Part shown: positions 9,339 through 17,906 of the stretch, in pieces
How the letters are laid out: every line of letters starts with the position of its first letter
Position numbering within the stretch: the first letter of the stretch is position 1
From: Candidatus Dependentiae bacterium
GTDB lineage: Bacteria > Babelota > Babeliae > Babelales > JACPOV01
Direction of reading: 5' to 3'
Assembly (NCBI GenBank): GCA_016191325.1
Contig: JACPOV010000008.1
Coordinates: forward strand, 1,036,351 to 1,100,350
Length of the DNA stretch: 64,000 nucleotides
Notes under the pieces: model-generated
Told to the model about the DNA's origin: nothing
Database searches by the model: none
What the model saw: only the letters and a program-made list of their open reading frames with translations
Translations under genes and position numbers: made by a program

Positions 9339-10910
9339 TTATTGCCCGGCAAGATAAGTTGTGAGGAAGTTATACCAAGCATTCTTTGAGGCAAACTTTG
9401 TGCGATGGTACGAATTGTGCAGGCTTCTTTCGGGAAAATAGATTGATATGCCTTTGGCCTTATTGAGATTTTTACCGGTTGCATTGGCAATCACAACACC
9501 GCTGATGATAGCAAGGCCATCTTGCAGATGCTTTCGCAAAATCATTGCAGCCGCTCGCCCTTTTTGCTCATCTCTAAATTTAAATTGATGAAGATTTGCA
9601 AGAATATTTGAATAAAGATGGTGCTGATCGAGATAGCTTGGTTCGTCAAAGTGGGTGCAGAGAAGTTTGTGCCGCGCCGATTTTATTACATCGCGAACTG
9701 CAGTTCCTTGTTGAAGGGCAAGGCACTCAGCTAGCAGTAGTCCAACAAAATGAACATTCTGCTCAAGTGCGCCAAGTTTATCAAGATAAAGTGCTGACTG
9801 GGTGTAGTCGTTGGTAATTGTGTTGTAGGTTTGCTCATAAGCGCTCACAATTTGTTTTGCGTACGCAAATGGATTAAGTGATTGCTCAACTACTGGTGAA
9901 AGAATTCTGCGATAATCGTATCCAGGCCCGAGTACAACTTCTTGTGAGCTTACCATTATTTGTGAATAATCTTTGATAATGTTTGCAACTTCAAGCATTG
10001 ACATTAAGCAAGCATCAAAGGCTACAATTGCAAATTTTCTTCCACCCATAAATCGTTGCGTAATTTCTTTCAGCGCGCGCTCAAGCCCCTGGTTTGATAT
10101 GTAGTGGCCGGTAATATCATCAAAGCAAATTGCGCGCGGATCGTTGTCTTGCGTCGCTTGTACAAAGTCTAAAAATGGAATTGTTCGATCGAGTTCGATG
10201 AGTTGCGTTTCTGGATTGAAGTAAAAAAGTTGAACAGGATTAATGCTGCGCGGCCTGCCAATGTCTATAATTCCTGTCCCGTGATTCCAGAGAATGAGCA
10301 TGTAATTGTGTGCTGGATAATTTTGAATTGCCCATCCGCAAAAATCTATGAGTGTTTCTGGTGATCCGCTATCCATTCGCTGCGTTGCGGGGTCGTTTTG
10401 GTTTTTTACAATTAATTTATCGCGTTCAATATAATAGCGCTTGGTTACTTTATTGTGCGCACCCACCACCGTATCAAGTTGCGTAATCAAATTAACGCGC
10501 TCGTTGGATCCAACATCAGATTGTTGTTTTAAATTTTTGCGTGCGTATGGGGCCAGATCGTTTACTGCCGCCATATAGGTCATGATCGTCCATTCTTTGA
10601 CGATGCGCTTGTGATTTCCATTTATATGTAAATCTGGAGATGCTGCAGGTAACTCCAACCCCGCCGGAACATTTTGCGCATGCACAGCTCTGTTAACGGA
10701 AATAATTGGAGCTCTTGTTTGTTCAAGATTTTTCTGCCCTATTCTATTAACAGGAATCGTGCCGGTTATGTGCAGATCTGATGATGCTGCAAATAACTGC
10801 AGTTCTGCCGAAGCATTCGGCGCGTGCGCGGCTGTATTTGACTCTGTGAATTGATGTGTTGTTATTAAAATAAAAAAAACTATTTGTGAAGAGCTAAGCA
10901 TCTTTTTCAT
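9339..10910 (-). CDS. Exported clostripain-family (C11) cysteine peptidase
   Basis: The 523-residue protein has an N-terminal signal peptide (residues 1-24) and a C11 peptidase domain from about residue 105. The catalytic pair is visible: His210 in LILWNHGTGI and Cys301 in AFDACLMSM. Clostripain-like peptidases cut after basic residues and are usually secreted. Between signal and domain lie two imperfect copies of a 23-residue unit, residues 28-50 and 76-98, sharing the core LHITG/LHING, which looks like a recent internal duplication in a linker. The start ATG at 10910 follows AAGGGGG. The gene comes 50 nt after the ComEC-like gene on the same strand and may be co-transcribed with it. Function could be nutrient release or action on host proteins; the sequence cannot separate these. 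Confidence 0.88.
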   Translation of the reverse strand: MKKMLSSSQIVFFILITTHQFTESNTAAHAPNASAELQLFAASSDLHITGTIPVNRIGQKNLEQTRAPIISVNRAVHAQNVPAGLELPAASPDLHINGNHKRIVKEWTIMTYMAAVNDLAPYARKNLKQQSDVGSNERVNLITQLDTVVGAHNKVTKRYYIERDKLIVKNQNDPATQRMDSGSPETLIDFCGWAIQNYPAHNYMLILWNHGTGIIDIGRPRSINPVQLFYFNPETQLIELDRTIPFLDFVQATQDNDPRAICFDDITGHYISNQGLERALKEITQRFMGGRKFAIVAFDACLMSMLEVANIIKDYSQIMVSSQEVVLGPGYDYRRILSPVVEQSLNPFAYAKQIVSAYEQTYNTITNDYTQSALYLDKLGALEQNVHFVGLLLAECLALQQGTAVRDVIKSARHKLLCTHFDEPSYLDQHHLYSNILANLHQFKFRDEQKGRAAAMILRKHLQDGLAIISGVVIANATGKNLNKAKGISIYFPERSLHNSYHRTKFASKNAWYNFLTTYLAGQ

Positions 10911-10960
10911 TCTACCCCCTTAATGATTAGTTCAAGTTTACGTGAGAATGAGCTAAGAGC

Positions 10961-12022
10961 TCAAGAATTTTGCTGTGCCATTCTTTTCTCTCGCATTCTA
11001 AACTGATTAATCCATGAAAGAAGAAAGGTAATGCCAAAGCTCAATTGAAAATCGAGAAAGAAAAGTTGGCTTGGATTGCATAGGAGTACTACAAGGCTGA
11101 CGAGAATAATTGCATGAAGCGTATGAGATTGCATGCTACTTAAAACAAAAAACCTATAGCAAAGAAAAGTCAGGAAAGCCCTGAGGAATGAAATGCTGTT
11201 CCAGGTAAGAAGAAAGTATAAAATTGTTAACAATAGTAGAATGAATTGTTTGATAAAGAAGGCCAATGGGATAAAGCGCAGTATATATTCCCACGCCATG
11301 ATAAATATAACCAGATGAAGCCCGGATCTTGCTAAATAGTGAGAAATTCCCCAGTTTTTACATGATTTTTTTAGTGCGTCATTTTCATTTTTATTTATTT
11401 TTCTATTTCCAAGAAAAAATGCGGAAAAAAAAGTGAAAGTTTTAGCAGACATCCGACTTCTTAAGCGGGAAAAGAGCTGCATCTTTTTTTCGTATATCCA
11501 GCGCCGTATCGAATTTGTTGGCCTATGCACAAGTTGCTCAGTATTAAAATCACGAACCAGAATTCCTAGAGCATTTTCTTTTTGCAGATAAAGTTCAATC
11601 GATTTTTTTGTAGGGAGTTTTATGGCAACGTTGCGCAATTCAATTTGATCATCAACCGTGAGTTGCGATTTTTTTGCGGTGTAGATGTGAATATTTTTTC
11701 CGATTATTTCTTTAATTAATGAATTATCTGTACTGTGCGCTTCGGTTATTGCCAGCGACACAAGCTGTTTAAATCGTGGATGATCCAAATTATTAATATC
11801 GGTAATAGTTCCACGCACGCAACTAGATTTTCCTGCAATTAAAGCGGTATTTTTTTTATAATCACCAACTGTTTTTTCATAATGGTAGGCACCGAGGCTA
11901 AAAAAAATTCCAATGAGAATTACCCATGCATAATCAGAGCGAATTTTTTCTGTATAAATGAGCCATATTGGAATTAGTATAATGGGCAATGCTGCCGCGC
12001 AGGCTATACTGCATGGCACCAA
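10961..12022 (-). CDS. Short ComEC/Rec2-like competence membrane protein, start uncertain
   Basis: ComEC forms the inner-membrane channel for DNA uptake. Visible here are an N-terminal hydrophobic part, a soluble segment resembling DUF4131 (residues 60-170), and the start of the Competence domain with the motif GISHYLARSGLHLVIF (family GxxHxLAxSGLH) followed by five hydrophobic stretches. At 353 residues it is about half the usual length; the end of the Competence domain and the metallo-beta-lactamase domain are absent. The only standard start in this frame is TTG 12022, without a clear ribosome site. The frame stays open to 12121 and encodes another membrane segment, while an ATG at 12125 in a neighbouring frame could join it by a shift at the run of eight A bases at 12085-12092. 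Either a degraded gene or a lineage-specific short form. Confidence 0.65.
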   Translation of the reverse strand: MVPCSIACAAALPIILIPIWLIYTEKIRSDYAWVILIGIFFSLGAYHYEKTVGDYKKNTALIAGKSSCVRGTITDINNLDHPRFKQLVSLAITEAHSTDNSLIKEIIGKNIHIYTAKKSQLTVDDQIELRNVAIKLPTKKSIELYLQKENALGILVRDFNTEQLVHRPTNSIRRWIYEKKMQLFSRLRSRMSAKTFTFFSAFFLGNRKINKNENDALKKSCKNWGISHYLARSGLHLVIFIMAWEYILRFIPLAFFIKQFILLLLTILYFLLTWNSISFLRAFLTFLCYRFFVLSSMQSHTLHAIILVSLVVLLCNPSQLFFLDFQLSFGITFLLSWINQFRMREKRMAQQNS

Positions 12023-12226
12023 AAAAGAACTGACAATAATGCCGATAATAAAGGCACATAGCAGCCAGAAAAGTACTGGTACGCAAAAAAAAGAAGAATG
12101 ATAAAAAACGAAATGAATAATTCATAGCTCTTGAGTTGGGTAACTTCGAGTTGAGCTTCTGAGTATATCATTTTTTGGTTAATGTTACAGTCAGGAAATT
12201 TTAATGAACGAAGAGCATTGCATTTT

Positions 12227-13288
12227 TTAGTTCAATGCGATTAATTTTTCGCACGTTCGATCATCAAAGATGCGCCTGCGATCGTAATGGGGTATTACAA
12301 ATTTTCCGAGTGTATCGATGAAATACTCAAGAGAGAATTTAAATCCTGCATTGCTTGCTAGAAACTCTTTAATATTGGCCAAATAGCGGTTGTATTCTGA
12401 TTCTGAGATCTCTTGGACAAACCGATAAACATCCTCGGTGCTACTAAAATTTCGTCGGTCGATGAAGCAATTGGGCGGTATAAAATGAGTAATATTTTCT
12501 GCTCCCCAGAAAATGGGCACGCACCCTGCTATAAAACAATCAAATATTTTCTCACTGATATAACCGTTAATATTTTTTGAATTCTCGTAGCAAAAAGCAA
12601 ATTTATAGTTCTTGAGTATATCTTTTTTGGTTTTTACTATGCCTTTATAGTTGCGAAAAACATTGTTTGGCCAATGCATTCCGTAAAAATCGAAATCATT
12701 TGTAGGTTGAGTTTCAAAAAATTTAACAACATTAAAACGTTCTGTATAAAGCTCAAATGGGGATGGAAAATATTTATTTGCAGATATTTGAACGCATAAT
12801 TTTTTTTCATGAAATGGGACAACCGGATCAATCATTTTTAGGCACATTTGCGGGTAATAATACTTTCGGTAATGGTTGTATCCAATAAAATCATCGATCA
12901 TAGTATACACTCGGCAATACCGATCATGTTTGCGCACATCATAATCAAAAGGTAATACCGTGGGCGGCTCCCATAAAAGGCATACGCATTTATAGGGATC
13001 ATGTAGTTTTAAATAGTTTTCATCATATAAATAGGGAACATCGAAAATAATAATGCGATGCGCGTCGGGTAGCGGCTGTGAAAGATCGGTTGGGATAAGA
13101 TCGCAATCATGCTTTTTAAATGCTTCAATCATTATATCGATTGCTCGTTGTTGTTCTCGGGGCCTATTGGGCGCCCAGGGGTTATCGTCTGAGGAAAATA
13201 TTGGAATTTGGGCAATATAGATTTTTGTATTTTCAGCCGAGATCATATTTAACGATAAAACCATAAAAAAAGTAATTAGAAATGGCAT
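12227..13288 (-). CDS. Exported GT10 (alpha-1,3-fucosyltransferase-like) glycosyltransferase
   Basis: GT10 enzymes move fucose from GDP-fucose to N-acetylglucosamine or glucose in Lewis-type glycans. The hallmark is present: FCYENSKNINGYISEKIFDC, continuing to IAGCVPIFWGAENI and FIDRRNF, which forms the nucleotide-sugar site. I chose ATG 13288 (353 residues), preceded by AGGAT, over an ATG 33 nt upstream because translation then opens with a clean signal peptide (MPFLITFFMVLSLNMISA). Export is unusual, since bacterial GT10 enzymes normally act in the cytoplasm. A paralogue lies at 61444-62721 with the same N-terminal pattern (PIFSSDDNPW here, PIFSPDDLPW there). The sugar donor cannot be proven from sequence. 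It is followed on the same strand by the ComEC-like gene. Confidence 0.87.
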   Translation of the reverse strand: MPFLITFFMVLSLNMISAENTKIYIAQIPIFSSDDNPWAPNRPREQQRAIDIMIEAFKKHDCDLIPTDLSQPLPDAHRIIIFDVPYLYDENYLKLHDPYKCVCLLWEPPTVLPFDYDVRKHDRYCRVYTMIDDFIGYNHYRKYYYPQMCLKMIDPVVPFHEKKLCVQISANKYFPSPFELYTERFNVVKFFETQPTNDFDFYGMHWPNNVFRNYKGIVKTKKDILKNYKFAFCYENSKNINGYISEKIFDCFIAGCVPIFWGAENITHFIPPNCFIDRRNFSSTEDVYRFVQEISESEYNRYLANIKEFLASNAGFKFSLEYFIDTLGKFVIPHYDRRRIFDDRTCEKLIALN

Positions 13289-13542
13289 GAAGATATCCTT
13301 TTTTCGTAAAATCTGTGTCATGTATACGAAAATAAATTCACATTGTCAATGAAGCCCTGTTTTCTTCGTCCAATAGACGATTATGGCTGACTTTGATATA
13401 CTTCTCTTTTGTTATGATTTGGAAAACTAGAAGCTTTTTGAGGGCGGGCTGAGGGGTTGACCCAGCTTTACAAGCTAGATCTTTGCGTTTACGCTAAATT
13501 GGCATTAGTAAGTAATTTATTTTCAGTAGGAGTATTCATCTT

Positions 13543-15519
13543 ATGGAACTGCTTGGTTATTATGGAATAATTGGAGCAACCGGCTTGTTTGGCATTGTGG
13601 TAATGCTTTATCTTTTTAATAAGATTACCTCAATCACGGTTGACAATGAAAAAGCGAACGCTATTGCGAAGTTGATTCGCGATGGTGCGATGACGTTTCT
13701 TGCTGAAGAATATAAAATTATTTGCGCTGTCGCACTTGTTGTAGCAGCGGTACTTGGTTATCTAATGTCTCCCATCGAAGCGGGAGCATTTATTTTTGGC
13801 GCAGCACTTTCATTGCTTGCTGGTTTGATAGGCATGAGAGCTGCGACCCTTGCAAACGTTCGCACAACGATGGCTGCAAAGCAATCGGGTGAATCTGAAG
13901 CGTTCATGATCGCTTTTTTTGGCGGTGGCGTTATGGGATTTGCAGTAGCAAGCTTTGGTCTTTTAGGGCTTGGAATTCTTTTCTATATATTCTCAGATAA
14001 TCCACATTTCTTGCGCATTCTTACCAGTTTTGGTCTCGGTGCCAGCTTGGTTGCATTTTTTGCGCGGGTTGGCGGCGGTATTTATACCAAATCTGCCGAT
14101 GTTGGTGCTGATTTAGTTGGTAAAGTTGAAGCAGGAATTCCAGAAGACGATCCACGAAACCCTGCAGTGATTGCTGATAACGTTGGCGATAACGTTGGCG
14201 ATACAGCCGGTATGGGTGCGGACATTTACGAGTCGTATGTTGGTGCGACGCTTTCTGCTATTATCTTGGCAGCAACTATTCCAGAATATAATAACTTTCA
14301 TTATTTAATTTTCCCTCTTTTGATTATTTCATTCGGCCTTATAGGCTCAGTTGCGGGCCTTGTTATTAACTCATTCTTAGATTTACATCCAGCGGCAAAG
14401 CTGCGCAATGCGAATTTTGTTGCATCTGCTGTGCTTGTTGCGCTAGTTGGTGGTTATCTCTATATGGCTCAAATGAATATGCTTCTTTTGGGTTCTATTG
14501 TTATTGGTTGTTTGTCTGGCCTTATAATTGGTTCAATTACTGAATATTATACGGGGGGTGAACCAATTCGTAGACTTGCAGATATATCTCGATCTGGCGC
14601 TGCGACTAATTTGATTTACGGATTATCTATTGGCATGGAATCTGTAGTATTGCCGGTGCTTGTATTAGTTCTTGCAGTATTACTTTCATTCTTCTTTGGC
14701 GGTGGCCTTTTTGGTGTATCGCTTGCTGCGCTTGCTATGCTTGCAACTGTTGGTATTTCAATGACGGTCGACGCGTATGGCCCAATTGCAGATAATGCTG
14801 GCGGTATTGCGGAAATGGCCGGCTTTGGAAAAGAAGTGCGTGCAATTACTGATAAACTTGATGCGCTCGGAAACACGACTGCGGCAATGGGTAAAGGCTT
14901 TGCAATTGGCTCAGCATTACTGACTGCACTTGCATTGTTTTCTGCATACGCAAAAGAAGCAGGTTTGGAAGTTCTTAATATTTTAGATCCATATGTTCTT
15001 GCTGGAATGTTTATCGGTGGCTGCTTACCATTCTTAGTTTCAGCGCTTACGATGCGCTCTGTTGGAAAAGCGGCTCTTGAGATGGTGATGGAAGTTCGTC
15101 GTCAATTTAGAGAAATTCCAGGTTTGATGGCAGGCACTGCGCAGCCAGATTATAAACGCTGCATAGCAATTAGTACTAAAGCATCCCTTCGCGAAATGCT
15201 TACCCCAGGGCTTATCACTTTAATGCTTCCACTTGTTATTAATTATTTCATGGGCAAAGCTGCCGTTGGTGGATTGCTTGTGGGCGCTACTGTTGTTGGT
15301 ATTATGCTTGCGCTCATGATGGCAAATGGCGGTGGTGCATGGGATAATGCAAAAAAATATATCGAAGCGGGTAATTTTGGTGGAAAAGGATCTGATGCTC
15401 ACAAAGCTGCTGTCATTGGCGACACGGTAGGAGATCCTTTCAAAGATACATCTGGCCCATCACTTAATATTTTGATTAAATTAATGTCGATCGTATCTTT
15501 GTTATTAGTTTCAAAATAA
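13543..15519 (+). CDS. hppA: Membrane-bound ion-pumping pyrophosphatase, K+-dependent type
   Basis: This integral membrane enzyme couples hydrolysis of pyrophosphate to H+ or Na+ transport. The 658-residue protein has about sixteen hydrophobic segments. The substrate motif DVGADLVGKVEAGIPEDDPR and the following DNVGDNVGD are intact, and the C-terminal part contains the second acidic cluster (GGGAWDNAKKYIE, DTVGDPFKDTSGPS). GNTTAAMGKGFAIGSA has alanine where K+-independent enzymes carry lysine (GNTTKA), so it should need K+. Whether it pumps protons or sodium is not settled by what I can see. The ATG at 13543 has AGGAG upstream. A strong terminator follows 19 nt after the stop. For an energy-limited intracellular bacterium it would save ATP when building an ion gradient. 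Confidence 0.95.
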   Translation: MELLGYYGIIGATGLFGIVVMLYLFNKITSITVDNEKANAIAKLIRDGAMTFLAEEYKIICAVALVVAAVLGYLMSPIEAGAFIFGAALSLLAGLIGMRAATLANVRTTMAAKQSGESEAFMIAFFGGGVMGFAVASFGLLGLGILFYIFSDNPHFLRILTSFGLGASLVAFFARVGGGIYTKSADVGADLVGKVEAGIPEDDPRNPAVIADNVGDNVGDTAGMGADIYESYVGATLSAIILAATIPEYNNFHYLIFPLLIISFGLIGSVAGLVINSFLDLHPAAKLRNANFVASAVLVALVGGYLYMAQMNMLLLGSIVIGCLSGLIIGSITEYYTGGEPIRRLADISRSGAATNLIYGLSIGMESVVLPVLVLVLAVLLSFFFGGGLFGVSLAALAMLATVGISMTVDAYGPIADNAGGIAEMAGFGKEVRAITDKLDALGNTTAAMGKGFAIGSALLTALALFSAYAKEAGLEVLNILDPYVLAGMFIGGCLPFLVSALTMRSVGKAALEMVMEVRRQFREIPGLMAGTAQPDYKRCIAISTKASLREMLTPGLITLMLPLVINYFMGKAAVGGLLVGATVVGIMLALMMANGGGAWDNAKKYIEAGNFGGKGSDAHKAAVIGDTVGDPFKDTSGPSLNILIKLMSIVSLLLVSK

Positions 15520-15538
15520 AAAAATAGAATATTTAAAA

Positions 15539-15575
15539 AGAAAAGCCTGATGCAAAAGTCAGGCTTTTCTTTTTA
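15539..15575 (+). terminator. Rho-independent terminator after hppA
   Basis: AGAAAAGCCTGA (15539-15550) pairs with TCAGGCTTTTCT (15559-15570) across an 8-nt loop, and the run continues as TTTTT. It lies only 24 nt before the first gene of the small exported protein cluster, leaving no room for a normal promoter in between. Confidence 0.9.
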
Positions 15576-15594
15576 CTAAAAAAAGGGAATACGC

Positions 15595-15915
15595 ATGCAC
15601 TATCAAATATTATTTGTAATGTTGCTGAGTAATTTTGCACATGCGATGGAAAATGATTCTTACGAACCTTTATATGGTTTAATAAAACTTATTAAGCTGG
15701 CAGCCGAGTCTAATAACCCCGGTTGCGCTAAAGCTTATGAAGATTTGGAAGCATCTACTTTAAATTCAAAGCATGTAGCGGAAGACGAAGCTAGTCTTTC
15801 TATTTTAAATGGTTATAAGTTACTCAATCTCGACCATACTGTTCGAAAAGATATCAGAGAGCTGGTAAAGGAGAAGTTTTCGAATAATAAAAAACGAAAA
15901 AATAAAAATTGTTAG
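15595..15915 (+). CDS. Small exported protein, cluster paralogue 1
   Basis: Function unknown. The 106-residue protein has a signal peptide (residues 1-17, ending FAHA) followed by MEND. The mature part is helical and carries the motif common to this eight-gene cluster: a first helix (LIKLIKLAAES), an AYEDLEAST segment, then SILNGYKLLNLD and a final helix (KDIRELVKEKF), with a basic tail. The ATG at 15595 is preceded by AAAGGGA. It is the first gene after the hppA terminator, so it may depend on read-through or on a promoter overlapping hppA. Spacing to the next gene is 26 nt. Confidence 0.8.
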   Translation: MHYQILFVMLLSNFAHAMENDSYEPLYGLIKLIKLAAESNNPGCAKAYEDLEASTLNSKHVAEDEASLSILNGYKLLNLDHTVRKDIRELVKEKFSNNKKRKNKNC

Positions 15916-15941
15916 AATCTATTTGCCCAGAGGATAAAGAT

Positions 15942-16313
15942 ATGAAGAAAATAATTTTAATTCTCTTGTTTCTATTTGCGCACGCATATTCTATGGAAAA
16001 AAAGCCGAACGTTACCGGGTTTGTTAAAATTCTTGACGAGGTTATCGCGTCGCGAGGCAGCAATCTGGTCTATAGCATGGTTATTCTCGAATTTTGCGAT
16101 TTATATGTTAATCCAGAGAAAACGATCAAAAATCCTGATGCAAAGAAGTATTTGGACGATTTGAGTCTTTTGGACGGGGATAAAATTTCTGAGGTAGCGC
16201 GTAAAAGAATACAGTACGATTCTACAATAAAACCAGGCTATATGAATGCGTGGAAGCTTGATTTTAAAGGAATTCATCTTTCGGACTTGTTGGAACAGGA
16301 AACTAAGAAGTAA
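15942..16313 (+). CDS. Small exported protein, cluster paralogue 2 (divergent)
   Basis: Function unknown. I start it at ATG 15942 (123 residues) because this gives a typical signal peptide (MKKIILILLFLFAHAYS) and has AGAGGA upstream; an ATG at 15909 would overlap the previous gene. After the signal comes MEKK. The central motif fits the cluster pattern (IKNPDAKKYLDDLSLLDGD, then SEVARKRI), but it has an additional C-terminal tail of about 30 residues (IKPGYMNAWKLDFKGIHLS) not found in its neighbours. It is the most divergent member, with the lowest confidence of shared ancestry. Confidence 0.72.
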   Translation: MKKIILILLFLFAHAYSMEKKPNVTGFVKILDEVIASRGSNLVYSMVILEFCDLYVNPEKTIKNPDAKKYLDDLSLLDGDKISEVARKRIQYDSTIKPGYMNAWKLDFKGIHLSDLLEQETKK

Positions 16314-16333
16314 GTAAAAATGAGATTTTATAT

Positions 16334-16654
16334 ATGCATAAAAAACTACTAATAATTAATGCGTTAGTCACAATACATATTTTAGCTATGGATTCTAACC
16401 AAGAAATTCAAACGAATGAAATTCAGAAAAAATGCCTAGCAATAAATTATCAGTTGCTTAAAGAAGAAAAAGATAGGGGTAATAAAACAGCCGAAACTGC
16501 AATTAATATTTTAATAGAGTCAGCAAAGCAAGATCATAAAATAGAAATTACTGATGTGAGAACAAAAGGAATTTTGCGTTTGCATGGATTTCTTGATGAT
16601 AATTGCGTTAAGCCAAATGCATTGAAGTTTATTAAGGATATGCTGAATTCATGA
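16334..16654 (+). CDS. Small exported protein, cluster paralogue 3
   Basis: Function unknown. 106 residues: signal peptide (1-18, ending HILA), then MDSNQEI. The mature chain is helical with AINILIESAKQDHKIEITD, then TKGILRLHGFLDDNCVKPN and a last helix LKFIKDML. GILRLHGFLDD and the KP that follows match paralogue 6 (QILETHGFLNG, IKP) and paralogue 7 (RILKIYELLDD, AKP). It lies 20 nt after paralogue 2 on the same strand, so co-transcription is likely. No catalytic motif or cysteine pattern is visible. Confidence 0.8.
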   Translation: MHKKLLIINALVTIHILAMDSNQEIQTNEIQKKCLAINYQLLKEEKDRGNKTAETAINILIESAKQDHKIEITDVRTKGILRLHGFLDDNCVKPNALKFIKDMLNS

Positions 16655-16710
16655 TGATATGCTAGAATGGACTAGATTTTTTAATCAATAATGCCGCCTT
16701 CAGGAACACC

Positions 16711-17034
16711 ATGAAACATCGTATGTTTATGTTAATTTTTTCTATAAGCAATGTTTTATTAGCAATGGACGATCAAAAAAGCAGTTCAAATCAAATTCTG
16801 TGGTTTGTTGAAAGCATTCTTCATAACTCAAAAAGTGATCCAGACTTTAAACTAGCCCTAATTGATTTGAAGAAATCTACTGCAGATCAAAAATATAAAA
16901 TAACGAATAAAGACAGTTTAAAGATTTTAAGAATTTATGAGTTACTTGCTGAAAATGATGACGCAATTTCAGAGCCGATCAGAAATATTATCAAAGACCA
17001 ATTTCCAGAATCACCTAAGAAAAAAATCAAATAG
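16711..17034 (+). CDS. Small exported protein, cluster paralogue 4
   Basis: Function unknown. 107 residues: signal peptide (1-18, ending NVLLA), then MDDQ. It is the closest relative of paralogue 7: LKKSTADQKYKITNKDSLK here against LKKTVTDQKHAIINEDAKR there, both followed by the same helix (ILRIYELL / ILKIYELL). The C-terminus is lysine-rich (PKKKIK). No enzymatic motif is seen; the shape, two or three helices with a conserved leucine spine, suggests a small binding protein. ATG 16711 has a weak AGGA about 7 nt upstream. A 56-nt gap separates it from paralogue 3. Confidence 0.8.
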   Translation: MKHRMFMLIFSISNVLLAMDDQKSSSNQILWFVESILHNSKSDPDFKLALIDLKKSTADQKYKITNKDSLKILRIYELLAENDDAISEPIRNIIKDQFPESPKKKIK

Positions 17035-17063
17035 ACGTTGTTATTTATTATAGAGGAGAACGT

Positions 17064-17384
17064 ATGAAGAGAATAATAGTAGGTATGCTGTTGTCTATTT
17101 CAGGTTTGTCGGCGGATGATGCTCAAATTGAAGCTAAGCTTCGCTCATGGACAAAAGAATTAGACGATATGCGCGCAAGCGGTAATAATTTAGCAGCGAG
17201 TCAAGAATCTTTTGCTGCCGATGTCGCCTTATTAGGTTTTTGTGAAAAGCAGAAATCGATTCCAGAAAGAGCTCTGAAAGAGTTAAAGGAGCTTAATTGT
17301 GTTGATGAAAATGGAAATATATTGCCGACCGTATGCGAAATGTTACAAAAGTATTTGGCCGAAGAAGCAACAACTCAAAAATAA
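17064..17384 (+). CDS. Small exported protein, cluster paralogue 5
   Basis: Function unknown. 106 residues with a short signal peptide (MKRIIVGMLLSISGLSA) and an acidic mature start (DDAQIE). The cluster motif appears as RALKELKELNCVDENGNI followed by LPTVCEMLQKYL, a helix-turn-helix-like layout in which the turn is VDENGN. It differs from the other members by two cysteines in this region and by an alanine-rich middle (NNLAASQESFAADVALLGF). GAGGAG lies 7 nt before ATG 17064, the best ribosome site in the cluster. Confidence 0.8.
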   Translation: MKRIIVGMLLSISGLSADDAQIEAKLRSWTKELDDMRASGNNLAASQESFAADVALLGFCEKQKSIPERALKELKELNCVDENGNILPTVCEMLQKYLAEEATTQK

Positions 17385-17496
17385 ATTTTTTATTATCATA
17401 AAAAAATTCTGAAACGTGCTTTTATTTAATACTTACAGCAGGGTATTTCGATTAGTTAATTCCAGCATTGATGGTTACATTAAAAAGGGACGGCAT

Positions 17497-17865
17497 GTGA
17501 AAAAGGTGATGATATTTTGCATATTTTTTCGGACGGCGTTTGCATTTTCCATGAGCAAGTCAACATGTATTGCATATACGTCAGAAGAGCAACAAACTTT
17601 TGCCAAAAAGTTTTTAGTCATATGGTCGCTGGCGCAAAATGGGGAACCTGCAAGTCAGCAGGCGGTGAAAATTTTAATAGCTTGCGCAGTCAATAAGACC
17701 TATCGATTAGGACACTGTAGGGCAAATCAAATTCTCGAGACGCATGGATTTCTCAATGGATGGGATATTAAACCCAAAATACGCAGTATTCTTTATGACA
17801 TGATTAATAATGGTGAATCGTCAGGCGAACCGAGTTGCGAAGAGAAAGACCGAAACCTCCAATAA
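17497..17865 (+). CDS. Small exported protein, cluster paralogue 6
   Basis: Function unknown. The frame is open from an ATG at 17416, but I favour GTG 17497 (122 residues), which has AGGGA upstream and yields a signal peptide (VKKVMIFCIFFRTAFAFS). ATG 17509 is a third option. The mature part contains KFLVIWSLAQNGEPASQQAV, then ILIACAVNKTYRLGHCRAN and QILETHGFLNGWDIKPK, matching paralogue 3. Four cysteines in the mature chain (SKSTC, IAC, HC, SCEE) could form disulfides after export. The tail is acidic and probably disordered. Confidence 0.75.
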   Translation: MKKVMIFCIFFRTAFAFSMSKSTCIAYTSEEQQTFAKKFLVIWSLAQNGEPASQQAVKILIACAVNKTYRLGHCRANQILETHGFLNGWDIKPKIRSILYDMINNGESSGEPSCEEKDRNLQ

Positions 17866-17906
17866 TTTCTATTGATTTTTAATCAAGTTTTTAAGGAAAA
17901 CATCGC

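Noticed and set aside
12023-12125. Separate 63-codon minus-strand gene upstream of the ComEC-like gene
   Set aside because: Its start fits the missing ComEC N-terminus better through a frameshift at the A8 run; the remainder has no family pattern.
13393-13418. Promoter for hppA (TTGATA ... TATGAT)
   Set aside because: The spacer is only 14 nt, too short for a sigma70 promoter.
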